Source of the DNA: Trametes villosa
Lineage: Eukaryota > Basidiomycota > Agaricomycetes > Polyporales > Polyporaceae
Length of the DNA: 64,000 nt
Assembly (NCBI GenBank): GCA_002964805.2
Contig: PUDQ02000010.1
Location: forward strand, 1,240,001-1,304,000
Direction: 5' to 3'
Notes under the pieces: model-generated
Database searches by the model: none
The model's input: the letters and a program-made list of their open reading frames with translations, nothing else
Told to the model about the DNA's origin: nothing
Part shown: one piece after another, positions 23,187-34,670 of the stretch
Position numbering within the stretch: the first letter of the stretch is position 1
Layout: each line of letters opens with the position of its first letter
Translations under genes and position numbers: made by a program

Positions 23187-25298
23187 TTCGTCGTGTCGCC
23201 ACTCGCGGTGCGCCCTGGCGTGCGCGGAATCCACGGACTGGACTCGCTCCGGGACTCTTCCAGCCGAGCCTCGCGCACTGGCGGCTTTCACGTAAATTAT
23301 CCCCGTTCTAGTTCTGCAGTTCCGTCGTCCTGTCTCGTGCTGTCCTTGCATCTGTTCTACCCTAGCTGCCTGTAGTCAATAGCGTGCGCGCGGCGCACAT
23401 CGTGTAATCTACTAGTCTATACCGGGCGTCGAGAGCGACTTTCCTGGCACGCCCTTCCGCGATGGTCAGGTTGGCATGATGATGCTCGCCTGATCACGCC
23501 GATGACGACGCGCAGGGCCCGCGAGACGCGGGACGCAGCGCGGTCGGTTCTCGCTCGAGCCTCCCCCAGCGGCGCGGTCCCACACCCCGCGCGGGCTTCC
23601 CAGGGAACGTTCTGCTCGGGCACCTACGCGCGGGTGTCGTTCGTGTAACCACAGAAACTCCCCTGGGAGCGCGGCGCGCTCTGATCGTCCCATGATGCGC
23701 GTCCAGAAATGTCTTCATTCGAGTAGGACGGATTTGCCGACGCAGCCTCCCCCGACGTCTATTTTTCACAAGCCCCGGCGGAGGGCACTCGAGCGACCGC
23801 GGGCGCGCTCCCACCGTGTCAGGCCCCTGGGAACGGCATATGCTATCGGGACCGAGAGGTCGAGGGCCATCAGCAGGCGACCATGTGTCTCGGGCTGGGC
23901 GTCGATGCCGTCGAGGTTACGGCGGGGGACGTGGTTTGACAGCCACAGTTCACGTCCAGCGGTGGACGCGCGCCCCCGCAGGCCCCCGCGAGCGCGTGCC
24001 TTCGCGCAGCCCGGGGGCCTGCGCAGGCGGTGTTGACGTCGAACCCCCGATCGAGGGTGCACCCGGGCCCGGAGATGGCCTCGGGGCGGGTCCGGCGCAG
24101 GGCTGATCGAGTGCTCGAGCTGGAGGCAAACGCTGATTATGGGAAACGCCCGCGTCCGGCTGCTGCCTGCTGCTGCGATGATGACAGCATGCGTCAGCCG
24201 GCGAGGTTAGACTTCGCGCGCACGGGCACGCGTAACGAGAGTCGACTGTCGAGCAAGCCTGCATTTCGCCATGCGCGCGTTGGCATGTGTCGCTGCCCTT
24301 AGCGAGGCCGTAACAATTGTCGGCCAAGGTTGGGCACCCTCGAATTTGTGGCCACGCTGAGGCACTGAGGGCGCGCCGCTGCGTTGGCCGCGCCCGGGGG
24401 CCCGTTTCGTCATGCTCGGCCTGCCAAGATGTGAAAATGATTATCGGCGCGACGCAGGTGTGGACGCATTCAAGCCCGCCGCTGCCACGCTCGAGGGGTA
24501 AGAGAGAGAATGGAAAGGCCGCGGAGCGCGTCCCTGCCTTGTGACTTTAGGTTTCTCCCTCGGGAGGGGGCGCCGGGCGGCCGACGCTCGGATGGCTGCG
24601 AGGCACGTAAGAGCTGTGATGGTCGGGCTGTCTCCACCGGAGAAGACGCGGTGGGGAGATCATCCGCCCGCGGGGACGGTGCGGGAAGATGAGGGAATAA
24701 AGGGGACTCCTCGAGCTAGTCCGACTGACAAACCTAACGAAGCGGCCCCACCGCCCAGGAGATCGCCAACATAGGACGTGCCTGGGCGGACCGCCCAGCG
24801 CGCCGGGCACCCATGGTCGACGGAGATGGGGGCGTTCGGGCCAGAGAAGAGGATTGCGTTGGCTGGCGACGGTTGTGTCCGGGTGCTCCGGCCGTAGACC
24901 GCTACCGTTGACGGGCTCTTGATCGACGACGCTGCAATGTCCGGACGCGTCGAGGGATCATGCGCCGCCTCGGGTGCGTTTCGAGGCCGCGCAAAGCAGC
25001 ATGACCCTGTATGGGAAGCAGAAGACGATAGAAAGGAGCCATGGCTGCGGAACGACCACTCACATGTGTGCGGGAGTTCGCAGCGTACGCCGGGAATACT
25101 GACTGTACGTCATGACGTACGAGAGAAGGCTTCTTGTCCTTATGGCATCGCTAGCTACGGATGTATAGCGCTTCACGTCATGCGACTGCTCGTCCCGGGG
25201 GACAAATATGTGCTGGTGGCTGAGTGAGCCATCGAATATCGACCGCAATTAGAAACACGGGTCATGGCGTCTTCGAAGAAGCCGTTGGCGGAGGGAAG
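23187..25298. other. intergenic, GC-rich, no gene recognised
   Basis: About 2.1 kb downstream of the APSES gene. High GC persists to roughly 24.9 kb. Only frames typical of GC-rich random sequence were found, with no domain, tRNA or repeat. Confidence 0.4.
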
Positions 25299-26470
25299 CT
25301 AGGGAAGTAGAGGGTCCAGTATGTTTACTTCTTCGGGATGCACCATGACCACGGGTGGCCGAGGTGTGCGAGATCTCGAAGCGTGGGCAAATGGAGAAGC
25401 GCTATCAAAGTTTCATTTGAACGGAGGAGGTTAGAGAGGTTACACGGAGAATACTCACTCATTTGAAAACTCCACTCCGTCCACCCATGGGTTGCCCAAG
25501 CCGGATACCCGAAGGGGCATGGTGGTGTGTGCTTCTAGCTTGCCCATACGTCCGACCGGACACTCGTACAACACGAGCCCTGCCTCTCCTATGCTGGGGG
25601 TCCGTGGTGGTCCCGTGAGCACTGGATATTGATGTTGACACACGCCGGGTGTGGTGAATATGAGAAGCTGTGGCATATCTGTTTATCCGCACGCGCAGGT
25701 TAGAATGACAGAAAAACGCTTTCCTCTAGCTGTACGTACGGGGTGCATCAAGAAAGCGGCGAGCAACGTCTGATACAATTAGCGGGCATGTGGCTGCGAG
25801 TGCGCTAGCACCGGAAGTAAATCGTGATCTTGACGATAATGGACAGCTGTAGAAACCACTTGAACTGAGCGGGGCCGCTATCATGCCGCTCAGGGCCCAT
25901 ATTGTGTCGCACGCCGCTCCAGGTGTAGATATGCTTGGGCAGTGGGTTCGCGGAAGCGAGACAGGTGGACTTGTCAAAGCGCGACATCTGTCAAGCAGTA
26001 GTGCGTAATCGGATGGTAGATAGAGTTAGGCTTCGAAAGAATTGCCAGGCTGTCTTCACCGCTGTACCTGGACAAATCTCGTCGTCAAATAGTTCCCCTA
26101 CGTCGCCGGAACAGGCCTAACGGACATACCAAGCCTCCTACGTGCGCTCAGCGCTCATTACCGGGCAGAGATCATTTTGAATGATCACCCTTGTATACTG
26201 GGAGTCGGTCACCAAATCACGGTACCTCAGCTGCTAGCTAGCTATCCGTTCGGCCAATCCTGGGCCACTATAAGTGCTCCTACCTGAAAAGATGCCAGCT
26301 CCAGCTTGGTGATGCTCAAACAGACACGGACAGTAAATGCTTACCTGCTGCTCAGGAGACGTGATGAGTGAATTAAACGCTACCCTGAAGACCAAACTGT
26401 TTGCGTGTCCACCGTATAGTCTGGGCGAGGAAAAGACAAGCTCGAGTGGGTGTTCGAGTGATAGTTGCGT
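25299..26470 (-). CDS. unresolved multi-exon gene, product unknown
   Basis: Several stretches on the minus strand splice plausibly but no family is recognised. The best part is the 3' end: an exon around 25460-25680 (MPQLLIFTTPGV, IGEAGLVLYECPVGRMGK, NPWVDGVEF) ends at a GTGAGT donor and joins a last exon (PPVVMVHPEEVNILDPLLP) with its stop at 25299-25301. Upstream, 25740-25985 reads CPLIVSDVARRFLDAP. Farther up, 26340-26465 reads LEHPLELVFSSPRLYGGH and FRVAFNSLITSPEQQ before a GTAAGC donor. I could not join the middle exons or place the start. It could be one intron-dense gene or a decaying one. Confidence 0.35.
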
Positions 26471-26833
26471 GAGGCTACGCCGAAGTTAGTGCGGTCAAGC
26501 GCCGGTCCAAGCTTCTAAGCGCCGAAAAGCATTGATGTAATGGGTGACTGTGACGGTAGGCGTCACGGTGTGCATTCCGGGCGATCGTGCGTCGACGAGT
26601 GCGTCCGAGTCGTCGAGCAGCTCCCTCTCCTCCGCCCACCATCCTCGAGCGCGTGTGCCCCTTCGAGTCCCACCGGTATGTCTGAATAGTACACAACGCA
26701 TGCGCTGCGATTGATTACGCCTGTTGTAGCGCTACCGCCAGGCTTCCGAGTAAGCCGGTACTTGGGGTTCATAGGTGAAACAAACGCGCCCATCCAACAT
26801 CCACTCGAACATACGGGATAAGCCCTACACATC

Positions 26834-29245
26834 ATGGCTGCGGCACCCCTTTTACCCAAGTCTCCATCTGTCTCCTCGCTGTCCCTGTCGTCATCGTCAA
26901 CCAGGAAAGACTCCGCCCTCAAGCCTAATCCGCATCCCTACGCGATCAAGACCACCTCTACGGCACTACTCACGCGTTCTACCTCGGAATACAACACCGC
27001 TACGCACCACTACTATGTTCCGCTTACCCCCAACACGACCAGGGCTGACACCGGCGGTCGCCACCGTGCCACCAAGTCACTGACCTCCATGGCCTTGAAT
27101 GAATCTCCCACACGCGAAGCTCCCCGCCCGCTGCCCGTACCTCCCGCGCTTGACTTTTCTGCAGATAGGCGGCCTAATGGGTACGTGAGTGCAGATGAAG
27201 CGTCAGTACCTCGGCGACGACCGCGACGCTCCGAAACTATGCCGGTGATCCCACTCCCTACCTCTGCATTGCTTGCGCCAGCGCCTACAGTCGAAGAGCT
27301 GCCCGATAATCCTAAGCTCTGGACACCGTCTCAGCTCGCCACGTACCTCACCTCTGCGCTTCGCGTGACTTCCAACAATAAGCCTGGCGAGGCCGAGTCT
27401 ATCGGCCTCCCTCCCTTGGTTGCAAAGGACATCGCTGCTTTCGTGAAGAGCGCTCGGATTGGTGGGCGAACTTTCCTGCGCATGAATGAAGAAGACTTTG
27501 AAGCGTATGTATCTGTTGCGCTGTCACCGCTCGTATCTAATGAACATTACTTTAGACTCGGAATGAACAAGAAATGGCGCCAGGCTATCCTCGCTGCCCT
27601 GCGCAATCTCCGACAGAACGTCCTCAAGGGCCGCATCTGGGGCTTGGACAACTCTCCTACGTCTTCACCGTCTGTCGAGTCTGTGTCCCCCGACCAGATC
27701 TTCTCCAACCCAATGCTCAACTCGTCCTCATCCTCCATCGAGTCGTCGTCGTCCTTCTCCAGCGCAGGGGAAGTCGACAGTACAGATCCCGCCGGAGCCG
27801 TCCTCGGGCGCTCGAAAGCGCGCCGGTACCGTAACGGCCGCGTACGGGGCATGGTCAACACCTTCGAGCGCAGCGGGAGCTTCAGCTCCGAGGGCGGACT
27901 CGAGGCCGGCGACCATGGCGCTGCGGACGAACGCACGACCCTCCGGCGTCTGGCCCGCCAAGACTACCAGGCGACCGGGCATAGCGCGATGGTCGACGAG
28001 AGCCCAAGCCCCTCGCGCCGCCGCCCGCTCCCCGTCCCACCCACCTTCACAGGCGCAAGCAGCGGTCCGCTGGTCGACGAGGACGAGCCGACGATGGAGG
28101 CGCTCCTCGCACGCATGGCCGCCGCGCAGCCGGTCACGGGCGCGCGCGCCTGGGAGGAGATGGACCTCGACCCCGGGGTGACCGTGAAGCGCGTGCCCTC
28201 GAACGAGAGCGAAGCGGACGTCTCCCCGTCCGTCGACAGGACCCTGGTCGCAAACAAGAACGTGTCGAGCCTCGGCAGCGGACGGGGGAGCGGTGGGAGC
28301 GGCAAGGGCAAGCCTGAGAGGCGCGTCGTCACGGCGATCTTCTCCCCCGCTGCTGCGGAGCCTCTTGCCCCTGCAGAAGCTGCCAGTGCCTTCGAGCCGA
28401 GCAAGAGCCTGCCCGTGTTTTCTGCGTTCGCGGAGCAGGCGATCGCCGAGGCGCAGGAGCAGGCAGAATCACGGCCCCTCCCTCCCCTGCCAGACCTCCC
28501 GGCCGCCGTCGCGTCGCTCGAGGCCGAGGAGATCCTCTCCCCCGCGCCAGCGCCTGTGTCTGTGCCCGTGCCCGAGGCGGAGGAACCGAGCCACCTGGAG
28601 CGCCTTCTCGAAGCAGAGATCCTCGCGACGCGCGCGCTCCTGGACACCTTCCGCGCGCGGCTCGAGGTCGTTGAGCAGAAGGTCGCCGAGCTCGAAGCGC
28701 ACGAGGCGCAGCGCGACGCGGAGCTCGCCGCGCTCAAGGAATCTCATGCACACGCAGAGGCCGCGGTGGTGTCGGAGCTGCACTCCGTTGAGATCGGCGT
28801 GCAGTCGACCAGCGCCGTGGTGGTTGCAGACGTGCAGGTTCAGAGCGACGCCGCGGGCGCCGACCTCCCCGTTCAACTGTCTACACTCGCTGCTTCCTCC
28901 GATGCTGCCCTCGGAACAAGTGGTGCCGCGGGCGCCAGCGCGCCTTCTAGCTCAAACGGCAGCTCTCCGTTCCCCGTGTCTTCGCTGCAGGCCGTGATCC
29001 CAGACGTCGTGCGCAAGCTGCAATCTTCCACGGGACTGTTCACGTCTCCCTCCGAGCGCGACGCGGGCGCTAGTGCCGTCTCACGGCCACGGCGCAAGGG
29101 CGAGGAGAAGGATGACGAGCCGTCCTCGGTATCGGATTTGCCTTCCTACGTCTTCCTGGTCGGCCTTGGCGTCTGCGCGGTAGTGCTACAGGCCGTGTTC
29201 CGCAAGGTCGTCGGCCGCGGCGCTGTCGGCGGCTTCAAGCCCTAG
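26834..29245 (+). CDS. SAM-domain protein with C-terminal membrane anchor
   Basis: A long open frame from the ATG at 26834 to a stop at 29245. A 51-nt intron (27505-27555, GTATGT...TTTAG) is stop-free and in frame; removing it restores the SAM motif EDFEALGMNKKWRQAIL, giving 786 aa (803 if retained). The SAM-like domain is at about residues 155-255 (WTPSQLATYL, GGRTFLRMNEEDF). Ser-rich disordered sequence follows, then an acidic helical, probably coiled-coil segment (LLEAEILATRALLDTFRARL...). One hydrophobic segment near the C-terminus (YVFLVGLGVCAVVLQAVF) is followed by basic residues, as in tail-anchored proteins. The function is unknown; SAM domains mediate protein-protein contacts. Confidence 0.85.
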   Translation: MAAAPLLPKSPSVSSLSLSSSSTRKDSALKPNPHPYAIKTTSTALLTRSTSEYNTATHHYYVPLTPNTTRADTGGRHRATKSLTSMALNESPTREAPRPLPVPPALDFSADRRPNGYVSADEASVPRRRPRRSETMPVIPLPTSALLAPAPTVEELPDNPKLWTPSQLATYLTSALRVTSNNKPGEAESIGLPPLVAKDIAAFVKSARIGGRTFLRMNEEDFEAYVSVALSPLVSNEHYFRLGMNKKWRQAILAALRNLRQNVLKGRIWGLDNSPTSSPSVESVSPDQIFSNPMLNSSSSSIESSSSFSSAGEVDSTDPAGAVLGRSKARRYRNGRVRGMVNTFERSGSFSSEGGLEAGDHGAADERTTLRRLARQDYQATGHSAMVDESPSPSRRRPLPVPPTFTGASSGPLVDEDEPTMEALLARMAAAQPVTGARAWEEMDLDPGVTVKRVPSNESEADVSPSVDRTLVANKNVSSLGSGRGSGGSGKGKPERRVVTAIFSPAAAEPLAPAEAASAFEPSKSLPVFSAFAEQAIAEAQEQAESRPLPPLPDLPAAVASLEAEEILSPAPAPVSVPVPEAEEPSHLERLLEAEILATRALLDTFRARLEVVEQKVAELEAHEAQRDAELAALKESHAHAEAAVVSELHSVEIGVQSTSAVVVADVQVQSDAAGADLPVQLSTLAASSDAALGTSGAAGASAPSSSNGSSPFPVSSLQAVIPDVVRKLQSSTGLFTSPSERDAGASAVSRPRRKGEEKDDEPSSVSDLPSYVFLVGLGVCAVVLQAVFRKVVGRGAVGGFKP

Positions 29246-29811
29246 CCGTAATCCGGAACTTCGCACCGCATGAGCTCCCCGTTGAACTTACCGTTTCGCG
29301 TCCCCTTATTGTCTTACCTGCTTCACATACCCATGAACCATGTTCTCGATCTCCTCGGCCCTCCACGCTGCTCCGTTATGCCCAATGCCCAGTGCCCAGT
29401 GCCCCCTACCCGCTCGTTCAAAGGCTTTGCTCGTTTTGGCGATATGTTTATACCGTTATTCCTCCCTCACGACCCGTTACGACCCCCCTCACGCCGCCTA
29501 ATGCCCTCCCCCATGACGTGATCCGTCTCGCTTCTGGCTTCTGCTGTATCTGACCTGGTTGCTCTTGCCTTGTATTTGGTTCCCTTGGCACGCACATAAT
29601 ACACACCTACCCGTGCTGTAACAACTGCACCAACACGCAGGCGTTCGACAGCGACGAAAATGGTCAGATGGGTGGGATATAGGTATGTTCTAGACAGGTG
29701 ATATATCCGGAACGACTGTACGTTATATGCGAGCCCGAGTCTAGACACCAAACAGAAGGAAACCAAGAAGAGTACGTTGAAACAACGTGGGGTAGCGCTA
29801 GATCACGAGGA
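29246..29811. other. convergent 3' ends
   Basis: The gap between the stops of the SAM-domain gene (plus) and the phosphate transporter (minus), presumably two 3' UTRs facing each other. No other feature was seen. Confidence 0.5.
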
Positions 29812-32800
29812 TCATAGTCTGCAGAGCATGTCAGCGACGTTCTGATCTCAGCAACGGTAGGGACATACCCAATGGCCTTCATGAGCAGGTATCCAACCGT
29901 AGCAACAACCTAGGGCAAAGGGTATGAGCGAAGAATCGACAAGAATGGAGAGACAGTCTCACAAATGTCGCGATGACGCTCGCGGGCACGCCGTTCTTCA
30001 AGAAATCGACATTGGACAGATACAGCTGGCCCATCTCGTCCTCCTGTGTCGCTCTGCGGTAAATAAAACATCAGTAACACATCTTCATTTGGATCAGCGG
30101 TCAGACTTACGCCGTCTGATTGGGAAACCCAGACACGGGCATACCCATGCCAGTCGAGCAGATCAGGCCGGTGATGAAGATGAGCAGATTCGAGCGGTCG
30201 CCCGGCATGCTCGCCCCGACTTCCTTCGCGATCGGCACCAGCAGCACGCTCGCGATGGTGTGGCTGATGAACGTCGAGATTACCTGCACGATGTGTTAGA
30301 AGAGAGTGGCTCTGCATGACGGGCAGCACGTACCAAGACAATGACGGAAAGGAGGAGCACGACGGGGTAGAGGTCCAAACCAGAAATAGCACTACGGATT
30401 CCATCCCCGAGAACCTCGAGCAGGCCGCTGTTAGTGACACCGTTCCCGAGCGCAATACCACCCATAGCAATGAACACTACGGTCCACAGGAATTGCTCGA
30501 AGTCATCCTGCGAAACATCCTCAGAGTCAGCTCAGAATCCCGCTAGCCCTGATAATTAACATACCTTCTTCAGCACGCCCGTCGAGAAGAACGCAACAAC
30601 CGGCAGGATCGCAATGACGCCCATATCGCCCACGACGTCCTGGATCGAGTGCGCGACGCACCAGAGCGCGATCGTGACCAAGCACACGATCGAGACCCAC
30701 CACTGCTTCGCGGAGAAGCGTTCCTTGGGCGCGCGCACGGGCTTGATCTCGATATCGCCCGAGCCGTCTGGCGCGCGGGCGGGGCGGTAGCTCACGAGCA
30801 GCAGCAACCAGATGAGAACGATCGACAGCGCGGAGACGGGCAGCGAGACGGCGAACCACGAGCCCCAGTCGAGTGGCGGGTCCATTGCGGCGAGCGCGAT
30901 CAGGTTCTGAGGGGAGGAGATGGGCGAGCTTTGGCCGCCGATGTTGGCTGCGAGGGCGATGCCAATCTGAGGGGAGGTGAATAGCTGCGCACTGCGGATA
31001 TGACAACCACTCACGATGAGGCAAGGGGCGAAGGAGGACTTGGGCGGAAGCGTCCGCAAGATGGGCTACAGAACGAGTGTTAGCACCCTATACAATCAGC
31101 TATACACGGTGACACGCACCTGAATCAAAGTGAAGCACAGCGTCGGCGCTGCGACATTGCTGATCCACATACTCGCAAAGCACGCGACGCCCATGAACGC
31201 AAGTAGGACGGTACTCGGCCGCGTACCCGCCAGGCTCAGAACCTTCGTAATGAGCACGCGGTCGATCGCGGTCTTGCTCAGCGCGGATGCGATGGTGAAG
31301 CCGCCGATGAGGAGCATGATGGTCGGCGAGAACATGACGGAGAACACATGCCTACGAAAGCTGTGAGTGACGAACGTCCAGCTAAGCAGCCATTGTTACG
31401 CACTTGGTAGCAGCGGGCGGCGGGAGAGGCTCTCCATCCGCTGAGCGAATAACATGCAACACCACAAGCAGCGCCGGAATGAGCGTAGACGTCACGAACA
31501 GCGGGATCGCCTCCGTGGCCCACAGAATCGTCGCAAAGACCAGAATGGCTAAACACTTGTTCGCCTCCACCCCATCCACGACCCGCACATTCAGCAGCAC
31601 GACGAACACGATAAATGCGACGAGCGCATACACCATCTTCGACGTCAGCTTCACGCGCCCGATCGGTGTCTGCACGTTCAATAGCCCGCGCTCAGGCTCG
31701 ATGATCAGGCTCCCGCCCATCGCGATCATGCCCGCGTCGTCGCTCCTCCCGCGCCGCGCCTGGCTGATCATCTGGCGCCAGACGGTGTCGCGCTCCCAGG
31801 CGATGTGCTCGCGCTGGTGCAGCTTCAGCTGCCGGCGGCCCTCGACGGGGTCCCCGTGTGTCACGCAGCGGGCGTAGAGGTCAACGAGCGACGAGATCTT
31901 CGTGTTCAAGTTATCCTTGGAGGTTTGCTGGAAGGGTACGGCCTGCTCGACGACGCCATGCAGGTAGCGGTCCTGTAGATCGCTGTCTGTGACCTTGTCG
32001 TACCTATAGGTTGTAGTCAGCGAGAATGTAAGAAGCGGTTCAACTGTCAACAAGCATACTTCTTGAGGATCTTACGGAAGCCAGCATAATTGAGCTCCAC
32101 GTATGACCGTAGCGAAGTTGCAAGGACGTATGTGCGCGTGATCTTGCGCTTGAACAGCAACTGCGTGTCCTGCGCATAGTTATTGCGGGCGTTCCACACC
32201 GTTTCCGGTTGCGAACTTGTCGAGCCCGTGGATATCAGACTGTCTCTGAGCTTGTTCGCAAGCGACTTTGCACGAACAAGTGGTGATCGGCTGGCGCCGC
32301 GCCCTGCGCCGTGAAGGTCGGGGTTGGGATCAAGAGACGCGGTGCTTGCCTCCAACTGCTCGTCGTGCTCATCGGAAGAGACGCTATACCTCCGTTTGCT
32401 GCCGAACTTCACCTTGCTGCCTGAAGCTGAAGGTCCACCGATTCCCGCGCTGAGTGACCGGGAATGCCGGCGCCGTTCGCGCGCGGGGGATTGCGTGCGG
32501 TCGCCGCTCCGACTGGGACTGTGCAGGTCGAAGTCGTCGTCATCTTCGTCGTCCGGGTCCTCGTCGTCCAAGTATTGCGGCGCCGCATACGGCCCGTTCT
32601 GTTCGTGCTGCTCGATCTCCTGCTGGAGCGCGGTGACTTCGTCCGAGAGACGTTGCTCCTCCGTCTCGTAGAACAAGCAGACCTTCTTGAGCTCGCGGTC
32701 GAGGAGGGGTATGAAGAGCGCATCCGTGCTTGCCGCGTCCGCGCCGGCGCCGATAAGGGACGTGTTCTCGTTCGCCTCGAGGTCGTGGAAGGACTCTTGG

Positions 32801-33024
32801 AGGCCGACCTTCTGCTTCTCAAGCTGGTAGACGTGCTTCTTCAGAGCCTCGTATCTATAAGGGGTGAGCTGACCTCCCAGGCCCGGCAAGTAGAGTAACG
32901 CACGCAATGTACTCGTCCCACCACTCTGCCACCGCATTGAACTTGAGCGAGGAGCTGCGACCCTTCCTCGCTTGAGCTCACATTAAACCTCCATGCCCGT
33001 AAGCGTCGCGCACCTGAACTTCAT
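29812..33024 (-). CDS. SPX-domain phosphate transporter (Pho87/Pho90/Pho91 type)
   Basis: Twelve exons close in phase to 875 aa: 33014-33024, 32904-32954, 32060-32854, 31404-32003, 31120-31351, 31015-31065, 30565-30966, 30334-30507, 30111-30283, 29963-30053, 29869-29909, 29812-29818. The N-terminal SPX domain starts MKFSSSLKFNAVAEWWDEYI and has a long acidic/Ser-rich insert. The C-terminal half is a divalent anion:sodium symporter-like membrane domain (SPTIMLLIGGFTIASALSK, WISNVAAPTL, IALAANIGGQSSPISSPQN, ISHTIASVLLVPIA). SPX binds inositol pyrophosphates and tunes Pi transport. The family includes plasma-membrane and vacuolar members; location cannot be told here. The first and last coding exons have only 11 and 7 nt. 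Confidence 0.93.
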
Positions 33025-33550
33025 GGCGAACCGTGCGAGGTCGAAATGTGGGGCGGCCGATTGGCTGAACTGCCGGAGCGGAATATGTTCCTCTATATCC
33101 CCGGACTAGTTGCGCTCAGCTCTAAGCCTCTGTGATGGTCGAACTACTCACAAGCCGCCCTCTACTACGTGCCCGACCGAGCAGAATATTGGCAAGACAA
33201 GAGTCAGCGGGCGAGGGTCGTGCAGGTCCAAGTCCAAGGCGCGCGGCACGCTGCCAAGGCTCGCGGCTAGGCGCAGCGGAGACCTCCCAAATGTGGGAAA
33301 TGAGAATTCCGGTCCGGCATTTTGCGTTCCCACGGCACTGGAATCTTAAAAAGGCTTTGTAAGTTCGCGAAGAAATGGTATTTGACGGAGTTGAACGACG
33401 GTCAGGCAAAACTTCACTTGAACCGCTTTTCTCCCCTGCTTCACATTATATAGAGCCAGGCGCCGTCACTGCACTTAGAGCGGACCTCAACCCTGCCCGA
33501 ATTTACAACCTTTCCCGTCAACATCGACATCACAAACCGTAGTCACCCCA
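33025..33550. promoter_or_regulatory. divergent intergenic between phosphate transporter and ankyrin-MYND gene
   Basis: About 530 bp between divergent starts. A TATA-like TTATATAGAG is present on the plus strand near 33446, about 105 nt before the downstream ATG. No clear CACGTG phosphate-response element was noticed. Confidence 0.35.
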
Positions 33551-34620
33551 ATGGCGTATGCTGAGCGACTCCTCTCACAGCAGCACATTCCAGCGGACTC
33601 CGGCATGGGGAGGTGAGCGCACCTCGTAGTACTGCAGCCATCTTTTCTAAGCGGAGTCCTAGGTCGCTTGAAGAACTGCTACGCACGTAGGTGTATGATA
33701 TACAGTGGCTCAAAGAACACGCGGTACTCACTGAACGCTGCCGTAGAAACGAGCTCCTCTCCGGAATGGAGTCCCAGAGGCTTCGCACATATTTCTCAAA
33801 CAACGGACTGGAGCCTGCTCGAGACCTCGACGAATTCGGCCTTAAGGTCATGCACGCCGACCTCGAGGGGCTCAAGGCCATCTACGACGAAAAGCTCGCA
33901 CACTACCGCGAGCTCGCAGGCGACGACGAGACGGCGCGCGCGACGGCCGCAAAGGAGATCTACAGCAAACGCTGGGGGCCTACCAGTGTGCCGGTATTCA
34001 ACTTGATCCTGCTGAGTTTCCTTGTCGTCAACCCCGCGGGACGACCCAAACACTTCGAGATCGCCCAGTGGCTCATCAACGACGTCAAAGTCCCCGCCGA
34101 CGGCACCGACCTCTCAGACTCCACCGCGCTGCACCACGCCATCTCGACCAAACCCGCGTTCGAGCCAGACTACGCGCAGCTCCTCTACGACGCGGGCGGG
34201 GACGTGAACCACCGCAACCGGTACGGCGGCACGCCCGCGCACGAGCAGGTTATGACGTGGGACCCGAAGAACAAGCCCGTGGTGCGCCGCGCCGCGGACG
34301 CGCTCCGCTGGTTCCTCGTGCACGGCGGGAACATCGATGCGAAGGACACGGACGGGCAGGCGCCGCGCGCGATGGTCGACAACACGCGCCGGCTTGCGGC
34401 GGCGGGCCTGCGCATGGAGACCTGGAAGGTCGTGGACGACGAGGACCGGCGGCGCAAGCGGCTCGTGGGACAGATCTGTCTGTTCTGCGGGCGCGCTCAG
34501 AAGGGACAGGGCGCGCTGCTTACCTGCGGCGCGTGCAGGACCGCGAAGTACTGCTCCTCGACCTGCCAGAGGGGAGACTGGCCGCACCACAAGCTCCGAT
34601 GCAAGAAGGTATCCAAGTAG
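33551..34620 (+). CDS. ankyrin-repeat and MYND zinc-finger protein
   Basis: The main exon runs to the stop at 34620. It carries ankyrin-like repeats (STALHHAISTKP, DAGGDVNHRNRYGGTPAHE, HGGNIDAKDTDGQAP) and a C-terminal MYND finger (CLFCGRAQ..., CGACRTAKYCSSTCQ, DWPHHKLRC). MYND fingers bind proline-rich partners. The N-terminus is uncertain. An upstream exon from the ATG at 33551 ends at a GTGAGC donor (33613). The nearest acceptor (33690) would leave the frame wrong, although the sequence it exposes (DIQWLKEHAVLTER) looks coding; an acceptor at 33745-33746 restores phase and gives ...GMGRNELLSG. A start at the internal Met at 33772 is also possible. Confidence 0.8.
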
Positions 34621-34670
34621 GCGTTCTAGGACTCCGCCGTTGTACAGTATAGCGCGTAATCACCCGGGTA

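Noticed and set aside
27964..28737. 257-codon minus frame opposite the SAM-domain gene
   Set aside because: Shadow of the Ser/Glu-rich coding strand; Ser/Arg-rich and without features.
30527..31024. Frames in other phases within the phosphate transporter
   Set aside because: They overlap transmembrane exons in the correct frame and contain no hydrophobic pattern of their own.
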